This document shows, one piece after another, positions 1-9,466 of a stretch of DNA of 64,000 nucleotides; within the stretch, counting starts at the first letter, position 1; each line of letters starts with the position of its first letter. The notes under the pieces are model-generated. The model was not told where the DNA came from, did not search any database, and saw only the letters and a program-made list of their open reading frames with translations. The stretch spans positions 6,448,001 through 6,512,000 of the forward strand of contig CP094668.1 in assembly GCA_022836915.1 (NCBI GenBank). The letters are read 5' to 3'. The translations under genes were made by a program, and so were the position numbers. The DNA is from Paenibacillus sp. OVF10. Its GTDB lineage: Bacteria > Bacillota > Bacilli > Paenibacillales > Paenibacillaceae.

Positions 1-578
1 TCCAGCCACTGTTGCAAAGCAGAACCTGTATTACCTGCGAATGAATCAAGCATCCACAAAACGAGCAAAATAATAAAACCCGCCACCGCAGACACCATCT
101 GATGTTGAGATAACGTGGAAGCGAACAGTCCAATCGCCATCATGCTTCCGCCCAGGAAAAATAACCCCAGCGCAGACATCCATACCGTCGTCATATCCAA
201 TGTCCCATAAAATGACATGATGAAAGGGTACACCAGACTGCACAGGATGAGCACAACCAGAATGGCCAGAGAAGCAAGATATTTACCAAAAATAATTTCT
301 GTTACTCGTGCCGGAGAAGTCAGCAACAATTCATCCGTTCCCTGTCTGAATTCCTCTGCAACGAGTCGCATCGTTAACAAGGGCACAACAAACAGCAGCA
401 TGGACAACGTATCGCCCAACACGAGACGATAATCGACAATGCTCGGCTGGTAATATACAAAGCTTGAATAGAACAGCAGACTGGTCATCAGTACATATAC
501 GGCAAAAGCAAAATAGGACGTGGGTGACAGAAAATAAGCTTGCAGCTCTTTATTGCATACCGCCATCATTCGTCTCAT
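1..578 (-). CDS. ABC-2 type permease (GldF-like), 3' end outside the window
   Basis: Membrane subunit of an ABC exporter. The protein begins MRRMMAVCNKELQAYFLSP, the usual amphipathic start of ABC-2 permeases, and continues with about five hydrophobic helices (near residues 20-40, 55-70, 95-115, 130-150 and 162-180). Between helices 2 and 3 lies the family motif EEFRQGTDELLLTSP. The start codon overlaps the stop of the upstream ATPase gene (ATGA), and GGAGGA sits 6 bases before it, so the two subunits are translationally coupled. The reading frame is open to base 1, so the C-terminal part is missing. A GldG-like partner often follows in Bacilli, but that would lie outside the window. Substrate unknown. 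Confidence 0.85.
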   Translation of the reverse strand, partial: MRRMMAVCNKELQAYFLSPTSYFAFAVYVLMTSLLFYSSFVYYQPSIVDYRLVLGDTLSMLLFVVPLLTMRLVAEEFRQGTDELLLTSPARVTEIIFGKYLASLAILVVLILCSLVYPFIMSFYGTLDMTTVWMSALGLFFLGGSMMAIGLFASTLSQHQMVSAVAGFIILLVLWMLDSFAGNTGSALQQWL

Positions 579-1716
579 TTGGAGTCCTCCCCTTTGCGAG
601 AATGGGGCGAAGCATCTGCTGCTGTACTAACTGTTGTTCCCGATATACTCGACGAGTCGATGTCCGAAGTTACATCCTGATCCATCTCTGCCCCAGCAAC
701 CTTATCCACATCTGCCGAATTTGCGTCTGTGTCTGTGGCCTCGGTTGTGGTCAGCTTCAGGAAGATTTGCTCCAGACTTAGGTTCTCCTTCTTCATCTCC
801 AGTATCGGTAATCCTGCACCTGACAAAAGGTAGAACAGCTCCTCCCGGAAATCTTCCGAGTTTTCTCCAGTAAGCAGCATTTTAACCGTATTCGCTGAAT
901 CTGAATTAAGTGAAGTATCTTTGGCGGTATTCGCATCCGATGTTTGAATGACTTCACTCTGCACCTTCTCCCATGGGGTCAGCACATTATGTAATTGCTC
1001 CGTAGTGGCCTTCACTTCAATCGACACCTTGAACTGATCCCCCATTGCTGATCCGAAATGCTGAGGTGAACCATCCAGCACGAGTTGTCCCTGATTGATG
1101 ATCAACATTCGATTACAGAGCGTGCTCACTTCAGGCAAAATATGCGTACTGAGCAGCACTGTATGGTTCTCCCCAGTTCTCGAATCAGATCTCTGATCTC
1201 GATAATCTGGTTTGGATCAAGGCCCGATGTTGGCTCATCCAGAACCAGCAGATCCGGCTTGTGAATAATGGCTCCTGCCAGCCCAAGGCGTTGTTTGTAT
1301 CCTTTGGATAACCCACGTACCATTTGCCTTTCCCGACCCTGAAGCCCCAGTCTGCTAACCATCTCACTGACCCGCAGCTTAACCTCACGTGCCGGGACAT
1401 CTCGTAAATTGGCTACGAATTTAAGATAGGACTGCACCGTCATATCGGGATACAGTGGCGGAGTTTCAGGCAGATACCCAATCTTGGAACGAACACGCTG
1501 ACCCTGCTCATGCACCGATACCCCATCCACCATGATGGAACCCGCGGTTGGATGCACATAACCCGTAATCATACGCATCGTTGTTGTTTTTCCGGCACCA
1601 TTGGGCCCGAGAAAGCCAACAATCTCACCACGTTCCATGGTGAAATCCAGTTGATGTACGCCGCGTTGCCCTTCGTAAACTTTGCTGACCTGTTTCACTT
1701 CGAGCACATCATTCAT
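575..1716 (-). CDS. ABC transporter ATP-binding protein (GldA/CcmA-like), frameshifted
   Basis: Cytoplasmic ATPase of the exporter whose permease follows. The N-terminal half has Walker A GPNGAGKTT (residues 37-45), the Q-loop region, signature LSKGYKQR and Walker B LLVLDEPTSGLD. The second half holds the H-loop LLSTH and a C-terminal regulatory extension of about 170 residues ending SRKGEDSK. The two halves are in different frames: adding one C to the CCCC run at 1171-1174 (GGGG on the coding strand) joins them as ELGENHTVLLSTH, giving 380 residues. I read this as a sequencing error rather than a pseudogene. It starts just downstream of repeat copy A. Confidence 0.85.
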
Positions 1717-1752
1717 CCTTTCCCGTTAAAATACCCGTGCACCATCGTTCGT

Positions 1753-1983
1753 TATATAAATTCAACTGAAAATATTTACACTTGCACTCCGATGGCAGTA
1801 ATAACCTTCCGATCACTGTTATCCCCATATTTTTTGATTCCTTCATCAGAAGGAAAAATCCGGGGATAGCGTATGCTTCCGATGTAGCTTTCTTTTCAGA
1901 AAGCTTTTAGGCGAACGCTTCGCTTCTTCAAGTTATTTCTGCCTCTCCGTTTATCGTGTAAATGTTATGTTGAACTTATGTAA
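1753..1983 (+). repeat. Dispersed hairpin repeat, copy A
   Basis: Intergenic element of about 230 bp between two divergent genes. It is flanked by imperfect terminal inverted repeats: TTCAACTGAAAATATTTACAC on the left and the complement of GTGTAAATGTTATGTTGAA on the right. Inside is the block GATCACTGTTATCCCC, a T-run, a small stem and then AAATCCGGGGATAGCG, which pairs back to the first block. A second palindrome, GCGAACGCTTCGC, follows. The same order of blocks recurs near 32.2 kb (inverted) and 39.9 kb. It contains no ORF. MITE-like by structure; function unknown. Confidence 0.8.
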
Positions 1984-2181
1984 TAGATGATAGACACGGG
2001 AAGTTCCTTGTATCTTACGTGAGCTATCCTAGCCTCAGCTTAATGACACTTAAAAGACAGCTTAAAAATTTTTGTCAAAAATGTGAACAATCCGGTTAAC
2101 ACCCACACCCTGCACTTAGAGCCAACGTAACATAGAGTACAGGAGAATGTGCTCCTGACCAAAAGTCAGAGGGTGAATCGT

Positions 2182-3253
2182 GTGAAAGTATTATTCACGT
2201 TTTATATTCCAAGCGGTGGCGTGGATACGTTAAATCGACTGCGCACCGCTGTTCTGAAACGTCATGGCATTGAATCGCACCTATTGTATCTCAACACAGG
2301 CTCGGGATTGCAGAACAACAGTGATACGCCCATTTTCACCGCGTCCAGTGACGAGGATATCCATCATATCATTCATACTCATCATTATGATGCCATCATT
2401 GCCACTTCAGACATCGCTATGCCCGGACGCTTGAGAGGACTAGGTTATACGGGACGTATTATTTTTGAAGCGCAGGGACTCGGAACACGCGATCAGGCTC
2501 TGGAAACGATACAGATGGGTGTCCCTTACCTCCAAGCTCATTGTGATGCTGCCGTTATACCTCCCACAGACCATCTGCTGGATATGTTCATTCATATCTG
2601 TCCTTGGCTTCATCGGTTTGTTATTCCTAATATGCTGGATACCGACACCTTCGCACCAATCTTGGTGGATACCCCACCCTATCCGGTGCTGGCTTGGGTA
2701 GGACGACTTGAACACAACAAAAACTGGCGTGAATATTTAATCATATCGAGTGAAATCGTCAAAAAAATCCGGAAGCCAGACTATGGTTGTTCCACGATCC
2801 AACTTTGGCTAATCCAGAAGATGAAGTCATGTTCCGGCACATGCTGGCAGAATACGGGCTTGAGGATCGGATTGGCATTTTTATCAATGTTCCTCATTCT
2901 CAGATGCCTGCATATTATTCCATGATTGCCGCTTCAGGGGCATCATGTTATCCACTTCCCTGCTTGAAGGATTCGGTTATGCCGTTGCTGAAGCCATCAG
3001 TTGTGGCTGCCCGGTGCTCAGCACGGATTCGGATGGTGTGCGTTCATTTATCACACATAATAAGACTGGAAAGTTTTATCCAATTGGAAATGTAGAGGCC
3101 GCTGTAGCCGAAGCAAGGGACCTGATGAATAACAAGAAACTGCGTGAGTATATTCGCATTCAGGGCAGACAGCATATGAGCTTGTCTTTTTCACCAGATC
3201 GATATGCCATTTCTTTCCGTGAAATGATGACAGCACTGCGAATTTTCCATTGA
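2182..3253 (+). CDS. Glycosyltransferase family 1/4, two frameshifts
   Basis: GT-B fold sugar transferase, probably acting on a cell or spore surface glycan. The N-terminal domain starts VKVLFTFYIPSGGVDTLN and the C-terminal nucleotide-sugar domain has LAWVGRLEHNKNW and LLEGFGYAVAEAISCGCPVLST, which carries the family's EX7E-type acidic pair. The protein is split over three frames. Adding one base at 2781 and one G in the GGGG run at 2937-2940 restores a continuous protein of 357 residues. I chose the GTG at 2182, preceded by AGAGGG 8 bases upstream, over the ATG at 2149, whose spacing is too short. Lies alone, divergent from the ABC exporter. Confidence 0.75.
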
Positions 3254-3264
3254 TCATAGCAAAA

Positions 3265-3298
3265 AAGGCAGTTCAGCAAAATTTCTCTGAACTGCCTT
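3265..3298. terminator. Bidirectional terminator
   Basis: Perfect 12-bp stem AAGGCAGTTCAG / CTGAACTGCCTT with a 10-base loop. The minus side runs into six T's and the plus side into a T-rich stretch. It separates the convergent glycosyltransferase and MFS genes. Confidence 0.85.
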
Positions 3299-3318
3299 AG
3301 TATGGTTTTTATAGAGTC

Positions 3319-4856
3319 TTAGTGTCCCATCATCATCGCGGGATCAGGCTTGTCGCCATTTTGAAGTTCTTCTTCCTGCATCGGTTTAGGTTTGCGCAGA
3401 ATCAGACTGAGCAAACATCCGAACAATGCAATACAAGCGGCCAGGAAAAACGTATCATTGAAACCAGCCACCAAACCATGAACGATAGCGGTCGGCTCTG
3501 TACTCGTTGTATTGTCTGCGATTCTTGAAGTAAGGAAGCCTGTAAGCCCTGCAACCGCAAAGGACACGACCACTTGCTGTGCAGCCGCCGTGAGCGGTGT
3601 AACCCGTCCAACCAACTTACGCGGTGCAGCATTTAATACATGCGTATTGAGTGGCATCATGGACAGGCCCATACCCAGACCCATCATAACCAGAGCTGTT
3701 ATAATCAGGCCAAGACCTGTCTCTGCCGTAATGGAGGACAGAATAAACAATGCTCCCGAGATAATACCCAGACCCACAAAGGCCAGAGGTCTAGCACCGA
3801 TTTTATCAAACAACCGACCACCAAGAGGCATACCCACTCCGGAAGCCAACGCCTGTGGCAGTAGAATCAATCCTGTTTCCAGTGCAGTGTATCCTTTGAT
3901 CTGCTGCAAATAAAGCGGGATCAGGATCATCGCACCGAACAGCGCCACTTGTGACACCCATGCGAGAATAATTCCCCGTGAGAAATCAGATGATTTGAAT
4001 ACCCGGAGTTCGAGCAATGGATTTTGATGACGAAGCTCCACAATAATGAACATAATGAGCGCTACACCACCCACAATGACACCCGTCAAAGTTGTTGCAG
4101 ACGTCCAGCTCGTTCCACCCTCACTCACACCGTAAGCCAGCATCGAGAACGCAATTGGCGCCAGAATCATGCCGAGTAGATCCAGTGCAGGTGTGCGTCC
4201 ACGATCTGTATCCGGCAAAAACTTGATACATAGAATGAAAGCTGCAATACCAATGGGCAAGTTAATCAGGAAGATCCAGTGCCAGCTCAGTGATTCAATA
4301 AACCACCCGGACAAGACCGGACCCAATGCAGGGGCAAGCAGCATCGGAATTCCCAGCATCCCCATGATGGAACCTCTTCGCTCAGGAGGGCCAGACGGAA
4401 GACCATTGCCATACCAATAGGAGCAACCATGCCTCCACCAAGGCCCTGAATGACACGGTAAATGATTAATTGCTCAGGTGATTGGGCAATCGAGCATAAT
4501 ACAGAACCCAAGGTAAACATGGCAATCGTGAACAAAAATACTCTTTTGGCACCAAAGCGGTCTGTTAACCAGCCTGCCAGTGGAATAACCGCAGACAAAG
4601 CCAGGGTATAACCCGTAACCGTCCATTGGATGGTTTTAAGATCCGTCTCGAAATATTGAACGAGATTCGGAATGGCTACATTCACCACCGTGCTGTCCAG
4701 AATAACCATGATCATACCGACGATAATAGCCAGGAGTGGCAGTATAATCGTTTTGATTGAAAACTCTGCGGGCTCCTGGGATACTGCTGTTTGTTCTTTC
4801 ACGTTCTCCACACTCTTTTCCAGCCAGGAGATCGCAGGCTTATCCATGCGTCTCAC
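3319..4856 (-). CDS. MFS multidrug exporter, DHA2 (EmrB/QacA) family, frameshifted
   Basis: Proton-driven efflux protein with about 14 membrane helices. Diagnostic motifs are LDSTVVNVAIPNL in helix 1 (DHA2 motif D1), GWLTDRFGAKRVF after helix 2 (motif A) and YRVIQGLGGGMVAP (motif B). The second part begins MGMLGIPMLLAPALGPVLSG (motif C). The frame breaks at the GGG run 4388-4390; adding one base gives FRLAPPERRGSIMGMLG and a full-length 512-residue protein, the normal size. A TTGACA/TAGAAT promoter and two palindromic operator-like sites lie just upstream, but no regulator gene is adjacent. Drug specificity cannot be inferred. Confidence 0.85.
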
Positions 4857-4881
4857 TCAGCCTATATTGACGACTAATTTC

Positions 4882-4919
4882 AAACTATCGTTTTAAATCG
4901 TCGTTTTAAACTTTCGTTT
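4882..4919 (-). promoter_or_regulatory. Twin TetR-type operator palindromes
   Basis: Two 12-bp palindromes, AAACTATCGTTT (4882-4893) and AAACTTTCGTTT (4908-4919), lie 26 bp apart between the MFS promoter and its start codon. Both fit AAAC-N4-GTTT. Spacing and location suit a TetR-family repressor; this is an inference, since no repressor gene lies next to them. Confidence 0.5.
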
Positions 4920-4931
4920 AATACTGATCTA

Positions 4932-4959
4932 ATTCTAATGAAAATACCTTTGCTGTCAA
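4932..4959 (-). promoter_or_regulatory. Sigma-A promoter of the MFS exporter
   Basis: TTGACA (4954-4959) and TAGAAT (4932-4937), read on the minus strand, with a 16-bp spacer. Predicted transcription starts near 4924, just before the operator palindromes. Confidence 0.6.
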
Positions 4960-5065
4960 GCTATTTTTTCAGGCATTTCTATTATGGATCCACCACAAAA
5001 AAATGGAACAGGCACCTTCCCTGCTCCACACGTTGGTTAATCATGACTATGCAATGATGTCCATA

Positions 5066-5508
5066 TCAATCTGCAAGCTTCATCATCTGATATTCTGACA
5101 GTATGCCCAATGTCTGACCGTGAATACTTCTGCAATATATTCGAATAACCAGATGCTTCGGTGAAGAGCTGTTGCTGATGATCCTCAGTTCATAAGGCTC
5201 GGATGACACATCCAGATTATGAATGACCTGATTACAGCCCGCTCCCCCGAATTTGACATTAGGTGAAAAAGGTGTCGGTACAGTTCTCCGTGAATACTGG
5301 CTCCACCAACAAATACATCCGTCCCTTCCTCGCCGCCCACATAGGCCAACTCCACATCCATGTACTTGACGGGAACAAATGTCTGTAACAGATTCTCATG
5401 AATCTCAAGTAAATATACCGCCACTGTAGATCCCTCCTTCGGAGCACATGAACCTTCCTGTACATAGGATATGCTTCCTCTCGTCCATTGCCATTTGCAT
5501 TCACCCAT
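5066..5508 (-). CDS. Hypothetical protein, frameshifted
   Basis: Not recognised. On the minus strand one frame reads MGECKWQWTRGSISYVQ through VAVYLLEIHENLL and GTDVFVGGASIHGELYRHLF. After adding one base to the AAAAA run at 5266-5270 it continues SPNVKFGGAGCNQVIHNLD to PKHLVIRIYC and a stop, 147 residues in all. The alternating hydrophobic pattern suggests a beta-rich fold. Support is indirect: the second frame becomes a smooth continuation only after the same kind of repair seen elsewhere. The start is uncertain, with no good ribosome site before 5508; an upstream start in another frame (MKKEDRKVGHF) is possible if a further base is missing. It is divergent from the glycosyltransferase at 5611. 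Confidence 0.4.
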
Positions 5509-5610
5509 TTTCGACCAATTACACGGAAATGCCCGACCTTCCGGTCCTCTTTTTTCATAGAATAAAAGGATAGAAGCTCGGCCGGTGCAGGCCGTGACAA
5601 GGAGGTAGCT

Positions 5611-6849
5611 ATGAAAGTTCTGCTCGTTACGTATTGGGAGCTTACACATATGGGAGGCATATGGACATATGTTAAACAACTGGCCGACAGGTTAATCGCA
5701 CTTGGTGTAGAGGTTGATATCATGGGCACAAATGGTGCCAATAACGAAGTATATGTTCGTAATCTGAACCGCGCTTTCTCCAAGGATAAGGTGTGGCCCA
5801 TGCTGCAAGCCAAACTCAATCCCACTGATCTGCCACAATTCACTGCCGATCCTCTTCTCGCTTATTATGAACTGAATAGATATGCCTTCGAGATGGCGGC
5901 CGCTTATCTGGGAGTGGACCACTATGACGTTATTCATGCGCAAGATCCGGTAGCTGCCGTAGCCATAAAACGCATTTTGAACCGCAATATCCCACTGGTT
6001 ACAAGCTATCATGGCGCTCTTGCACGCGAAGCCTTTTACGATGCTCAAAATTCCAACCCACAGCTTACTCTCCCTTCATATTTGCAATCCAAGCGTGGAC
6101 GTTATTTTCTCTCATTGGAAGAGAGAAGTGCAGCACAGTCCGAGCTCATTCTCGTGTCAAGCCACTGGATCAAGAGTACGCTTACAGAGCTTGCCGTTCC
6201 TGAATCAAAGTTCAGACAGATTCCCTATGCTGTAGATCTCCCAGCCTACCGTGCCTCAGCAGCTGTGAAGTTCCGCCAGCGACCACCTGCGGGCAAGAAA
6301 GTCATTGCCTTTACCGGACGACTTGAATACATCAAGGGTGTTCATGTGTTAATCAAGGCCTTAGCCAGTCTGAAAAACAAACGTTCTGATTGGGTCTGCT
6401 GGATCGCAGGAGAAGGCAATCTAACCGATGAATTGCGAGCACAGGCCGCGTCAACGGGTATTGGAGCGGATGTTGTGTTCTGGGGCAAGTTGGACAATAT
6501 TCCTTCCTTCCTGCGCCATGCAGATATCTATGTCCAGCCCAGCCTGCAGGACACCCAGCCGTTCTCCGTTACCGAAGCGCAACTGGCGGGTGTACCTGTT
6601 ATCGTCAGTGGCACAGCCGGCATGCCCGAGATGGTTGAACCTGGACGTACGGGATGGGTTGTTCCTCCGCAGGATGTCGACTCGCTCCGTGAACTGTTGG
6701 ATGCACTACTTGAGGATAATCTTACCCGGAGAACAGTGGGTGCGGCGGCGAAAGCCTGGGCTGAACAACACCGTTCACTGGAAGTGATGGGATTGCGTAC
6801 ATTTCAAGTCTACCAAGAAGCCATCTACAGAGGAGGACATACGATATGA
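5611..6849 (+). CDS. Glycosyltransferase family 4
   Basis: Intact 412-residue GT-B glycosyltransferase transferring a sugar from a nucleotide donor to a surface glycan. It starts MKVLLVTYWELTHMGGIWTYV with the Gly-rich acceptor-side loop. SYHGALAREAFYD lies in the first domain, VIAFTGRLEYIKGVHVLIKAL opens the second, and the donor-site segment is QPSLQDTQPFSVTEAQLAGVPVIVSG followed by GMPEMVEPGRTGWVVPP. AAGGAGG lies 6 bases before ATG. The stop codon overlaps the start of a 56-residue downstream gene, so the two are co-translated. The acceptor cannot be named from sequence. Confidence 0.9.
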   Translation: MKVLLVTYWELTHMGGIWTYVKQLADRLIALGVEVDIMGTNGANNEVYVRNLNRAFSKDKVWPMLQAKLNPTDLPQFTADPLLAYYELNRYAFEMAAAYLGVDHYDVIHAQDPVAAVAIKRILNRNIPLVTSYHGALAREAFYDAQNSNPQLTLPSYLQSKRGRYFLSLEERSAAQSELILVSSHWIKSTLTELAVPESKFRQIPYAVDLPAYRASAAVKFRQRPPAGKKVIAFTGRLEYIKGVHVLIKALASLKNKRSDWVCWIAGEGNLTDELRAQAASTGIGADVVFWGKLDNIPSFLRHADIYVQPSLQDTQPFSVTEAQLAGVPVIVSGTAGMPEMVEPGRTGWVVPPQDVDSLRELLDALLEDNLTRRTVGAAAKAWAEQHRSLEVMGLRTFQVYQEAIYRGGHTI

Positions 6850-7016
6850 CGTTACTTGTACCGAGTGATCTGTACAACCGCTGGTTTTCGACTCCAGTTT
6901 CCACACCTCACATCGACGTGGATTACACTGTAATGAATGAATTGATGAAAAAGCTGCCTAAAGGATATGTATTTCCCGATCCTGCATCCATGGCGATCAT
7001 GAATTCAAAAGATTGA
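6846..7016 (+). CDS. Small 56-residue protein coupled to the glycosyltransferase
   Basis: Short gene whose ATG overlaps the glycosyltransferase stop codon (ATGA) and is preceded by AGGAGG at 6831-6836. The protein begins MTLLVPSDLYNRW and ends AIMNSKD. It is acidic to neutral with no membrane helix or cysteine pair. Strong ribosome site, overlap and a typical coding start argue that it is real. Function unknown; the arrangement suggests an accessory to the preceding transferase, but that is inference. Confidence 0.6.
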   Translation: MTLLVPSDLYNRWFSTPVSTPHIDVDYTVMNELMKKLPKGYVFPDPASMAIMNSKD

Positions 7017-7067
7017 GTTGTCCAATGATATGCCGTCTTTATATAACATGCCGAAATATCAAACAAG

Positions 7068-7105
7068 GGGTGTCCCATCTGTCATATGAATGACTGAGGA
7101 CACCC
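7068..7105. terminator. Hairpin between convergent genes
   Basis: GGGTGTCC pairs with GGACACCC around a 22-base loop. It lies between the small protein on the plus strand and the acetyltransferase on the minus strand. T-runs are weak on both sides. Confidence 0.5.
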
Positions 7106-7159
7106 TTGCTCGCTTCATATGTGTTCTAATGGACCGAGAACACGCTATTACAGATCTTA

Positions 7160-7689
7160 TTAATCTGTCGCCAACTTGGAATACATATTCAGATCACTGA
7201 ACGTTTCACCTACCCTCTCGTATGCTCTGAGGGTGCCTTCGTATGTGAAATTAAGCTTTTGTAATAGCTTGATAGAATTCACATTATCGGGGTCAACCTT
7301 TGCTTCAATTCGATTCAGCTTCATAGTCGAGAATGCGTGAACTAACAAAGAAGAGATCGCTTCCGTAGCATAACCTTTCCCCAGTGTGATCTGGCAATGT
7401 CATATCCAATTTCTGCTTTAAGATTGTCAAAATCCAGTGAATTATAACCACATGAACCTATGATTTCGTTGGACTCTTGCGCAAAGATAGAGAACCGAAT
7501 GGCCTTATTTTCCTGAGAAAGATCATTCAGAAGATTAATCATGGCTATAGCTTGATTTTCATCTGTAAAATGAGTGATATTCATAAATCTAGTCACATCT
7601 GGGTCAGACCAAATTTTAAACAAGCTGGCCGAATCCGCTACGTCCATTTTTCGCAAATATAACCGTTCTGTGTGTAACTCTGTAATCAA
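7160..7689 (-). CDS. GNAT acetyltransferase (RimJ/RimL type), frameshifted
   Basis: Acetyl-CoA-dependent N-acetyltransferase of about 176 residues. The start ITELHTERLYLRKMDVAD and the segment IIGSCGYNSLD (beta 4) are typical. The acetyl-CoA loop becomes HWGKGYATEAI once one base is added to the CCCC run at 7379-7382, and the end is NRIEAKVDPDNVNSIKLLQKLNF, the classic RimJ/L motif. I prefer the TTG at 7689, because GGAGG lies 8 bases before it inside the longer frame that starts at 7704. Substrate unknown. Confidence 0.75.
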
Positions 7690-7837
7690 TACTCTTACCT
7701 CCATTAGTTTATTAATACTTGGGTTTAAGATATTGATATCTGCGCATAGTCCAGTCCCTTCCGTGTATGAATCATTTCATTATACAGTGACTTCAGCAAT
7801 CATTCACCCTTTCTGTCCACGAATCTGTCCATAGAGC

Positions 7838-7889
7838 AAAAAAAGAGCTTCCACTTATAACACTTAAAAAGTGCTTCATAAGGGTGCTC
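7838..7889 (-). terminator. Terminator of the 11-kb glycan operon
   Basis: On the minus strand a long imperfect stem (GAGCACCCTTAT with ATAAGTGGAAGCTC, plus an inner AGCACTT/AGTGTT stem) is followed by seven T's. It begins about 50 bases after the last gene of the operon that starts near 18816. Confidence 0.75.
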
Positions 7890-7938
7890 TCCTGTCCATT
7901 TAACATCTGTTCCATTCAGCCATCATTGCCAAATCCAT

Positions 7939-8655
7939 CTACTTCCAGTACCCGCCAACCTGAAGCAAATTGAGTAAAATAGGTCTATGCTTCTCTTGAA
8001 CTTTTTCCATCTCGGCAACCAGTGCCTTGAAGTGACGTTTGGTTCCCATTGACTCATGCAATCGGTAGCACATCAGAGGTTCATTGTAGTAGAACAGCTC
8101 ATACATTGGAAACAGCCTCATCCACATCTCATAGTCATGGGTGTAGCGAAAATCAGTATCGAACAGTCCAAACCGCTCAAATGCTTCCATCTCTAACATG
8201 ACAGTACAGCCGTTGATCGGACAACCTTCCAGCAGTACCTGCAACATCTCCAGACGACTTCCCACTTCCGGATGCACCGTATCCAACCATTCACTCTTCT
8301 CATTCACATAATGGTAGGCACCATGGCAGAATGAAGCCTTGACCTCTCGCATAAACTTCAGTTGTTTCTCCACCCGATCCAGCAGCATCACATCATCCGA
8401 GCTGAGCCAGACAAAGTAATCCCCTGTTGCATGTTTGATGCCCTCATTCAATGCTGTCGCGGTTCCACCGTTTTCTTTGTGAATATAGCGGATGGAATCC
8501 ATGAATGGTTGTAGCTTCTCCACGTACTCGGTTGACCCATCATCCACCACGATGACTTCAATATGTTGATACGTCTGGTGAATGGCACTGTGAACAGCCT
8601 GCTCGATATAAGCACAATTGTAAAAAGGAATGACGATCGATACTTTTGGCTCCAT
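7939..8655 (-). CDS. Glycosyltransferase family 2 (a)
   Basis: GT-A fold inverting transferase, 238 residues. It starts MEPKVSIVIPFYNC. IEVIVVDDGST is the nucleotide-binding segment, NGGTATALNEGIKHA follows, and WLSSDD is the DXD-like metal site. The C-terminal half has GCTVMLEMEAFERFG and YTHDYEMWMRLF, the ED/D-W motif region. I chose ATG 8655 because AAAGGAGGG lies 9 bases upstream. It is the last gene of the operon and a paralogue of the next gene upstream: both share VSIVIPFYNC, NGGTA-ALN-GI-HA-GDY and WLSSDD. Confidence 0.88.
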   Translation of the reverse strand: MEPKVSIVIPFYNCAYIEQAVHSAIHQTYQHIEVIVVDDGSTEYVEKLQPFMDSIRYIHKENGGTATALNEGIKHATGDYFVWLSSDDVMLLDRVEKQLKFMREVKASFCHGAYHYVNEKSEWLDTVHPEVGSRLEMLQVLLEGCPINGCTVMLEMEAFERFGLFDTDFRYTHDYEMWMRLFPMYELFYYNEPLMCYRLHESMGTKRHFKALVAEMEKVQEKHRPILLNLLQVGGYWK

Positions 8656-8749
8656 TCGGGCCTTCCCTCCTTTTACTGTCTTAGGTAAAATGCTGCGCAA
8701 AGAGGGCGTTAATCAGCCATCTTTTGGCTTTCATAACTGCCCTCCTACG

Positions 8750-9466
8750 CTACCCGCCAAGCGTCGCTATTCGCTGCAACAGAGGTTCCCGATATCTGGA
8801 CCATACCATGGATGCCTCTCTGCCGATGACATCCGCATGACGTACCGATCCCATTCCACCATGCCAACGATAGGCAGTAAGCGGTTCATTCAGGTATGGG
8901 AACCGATGACCGTTCAGTACAATACGCATCCAGAGATCCAGATCATGGGTGTAGGGAAGAAGTTCATCGAACAGCCCCACTCCGCTAAAGAGATCCTTGC
9001 GGATCATGACCGTGCAGCCATTCACCGGATTGCCGTTAACAAACCGTCGTAGTAAATCCATATCCGACATCGGTTCAGGCCCACCATGCATTCTGGTAAC
9101 TGCCGAATGCTCGTTGATATAGTGAAAGTTGGTATGTGAGACGAGCACATTCTCACGCTGCATAAACTCCAGCTGATAACGAATTTTATCCGGGTACAGA
9201 TAATCATCCGAACTGAGCCAGGCTACATAATCACCAGAGGCATGACGGATGCCATGATTAAGTGCCGAAGCCGTCCCGCCATTGCTTTTGCCAAGCACAT
9301 TAATATAAGGAAGATAGGGTTGAAGCAACTCTGCATGCCGGGTTGAACCGTCATTCACCACAACGATCTCCACATCGGGATACGTCTGGTTCAGCGCACT
9401 TTGAATTGCCTGAGGCACATAAGGGCAGTTGTAAAATGGAATGACAATGGATACTCTCGGATTCAA
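8750..9466 (-). CDS. Glycosyltransferase family 2 (b)
   Basis: 238-residue GT-A transferase closely related to the preceding entry. Motifs: RVSIVIPFYNCPYVPQAI, EIVVVNDGST, NGGTASALNHGIRHASG, VAWLSSDD and YTHDLDLWMRI. It starts with TTG at 9466, which overlaps the upstream TGA (TTGA), with GGGAGG 8 bases before it. It probably adds one sugar in the same glycan as its neighbour. The acceptor and donor are not visible from sequence; the operon makes an activated deoxyhexosamine that could be the donor for one of them. Confidence 0.88.
   Translation of the reverse strand: MNPRVSIVIPFYNCPYVPQAIQSALNQTYPDVEIVVVNDGSTRHAELLQPYLPYINVLGKSNGGTASALNHGIRHASGDYVAWLSSDDYLYPDKIRYQLEFMQRENVLVSHTNFHYINEHSAVTRMHGGPEPMSDMDLLRRFVNGNPVNGCTVMIRKDLFSGVGLFDELLPYTHDLDLWMRIVLNGHRFPYLNEPLTAYRWHGGMGSVRHADVIGREASMVWSRYREPLLQRIATLGG

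Noticed and set aside
5259..5843. Minus-strand frame starting opposite the GT4 gene
   Set aside because: Its first half lies over the start of the GT4; only the part after 5508, in another frame, looks protein-like.
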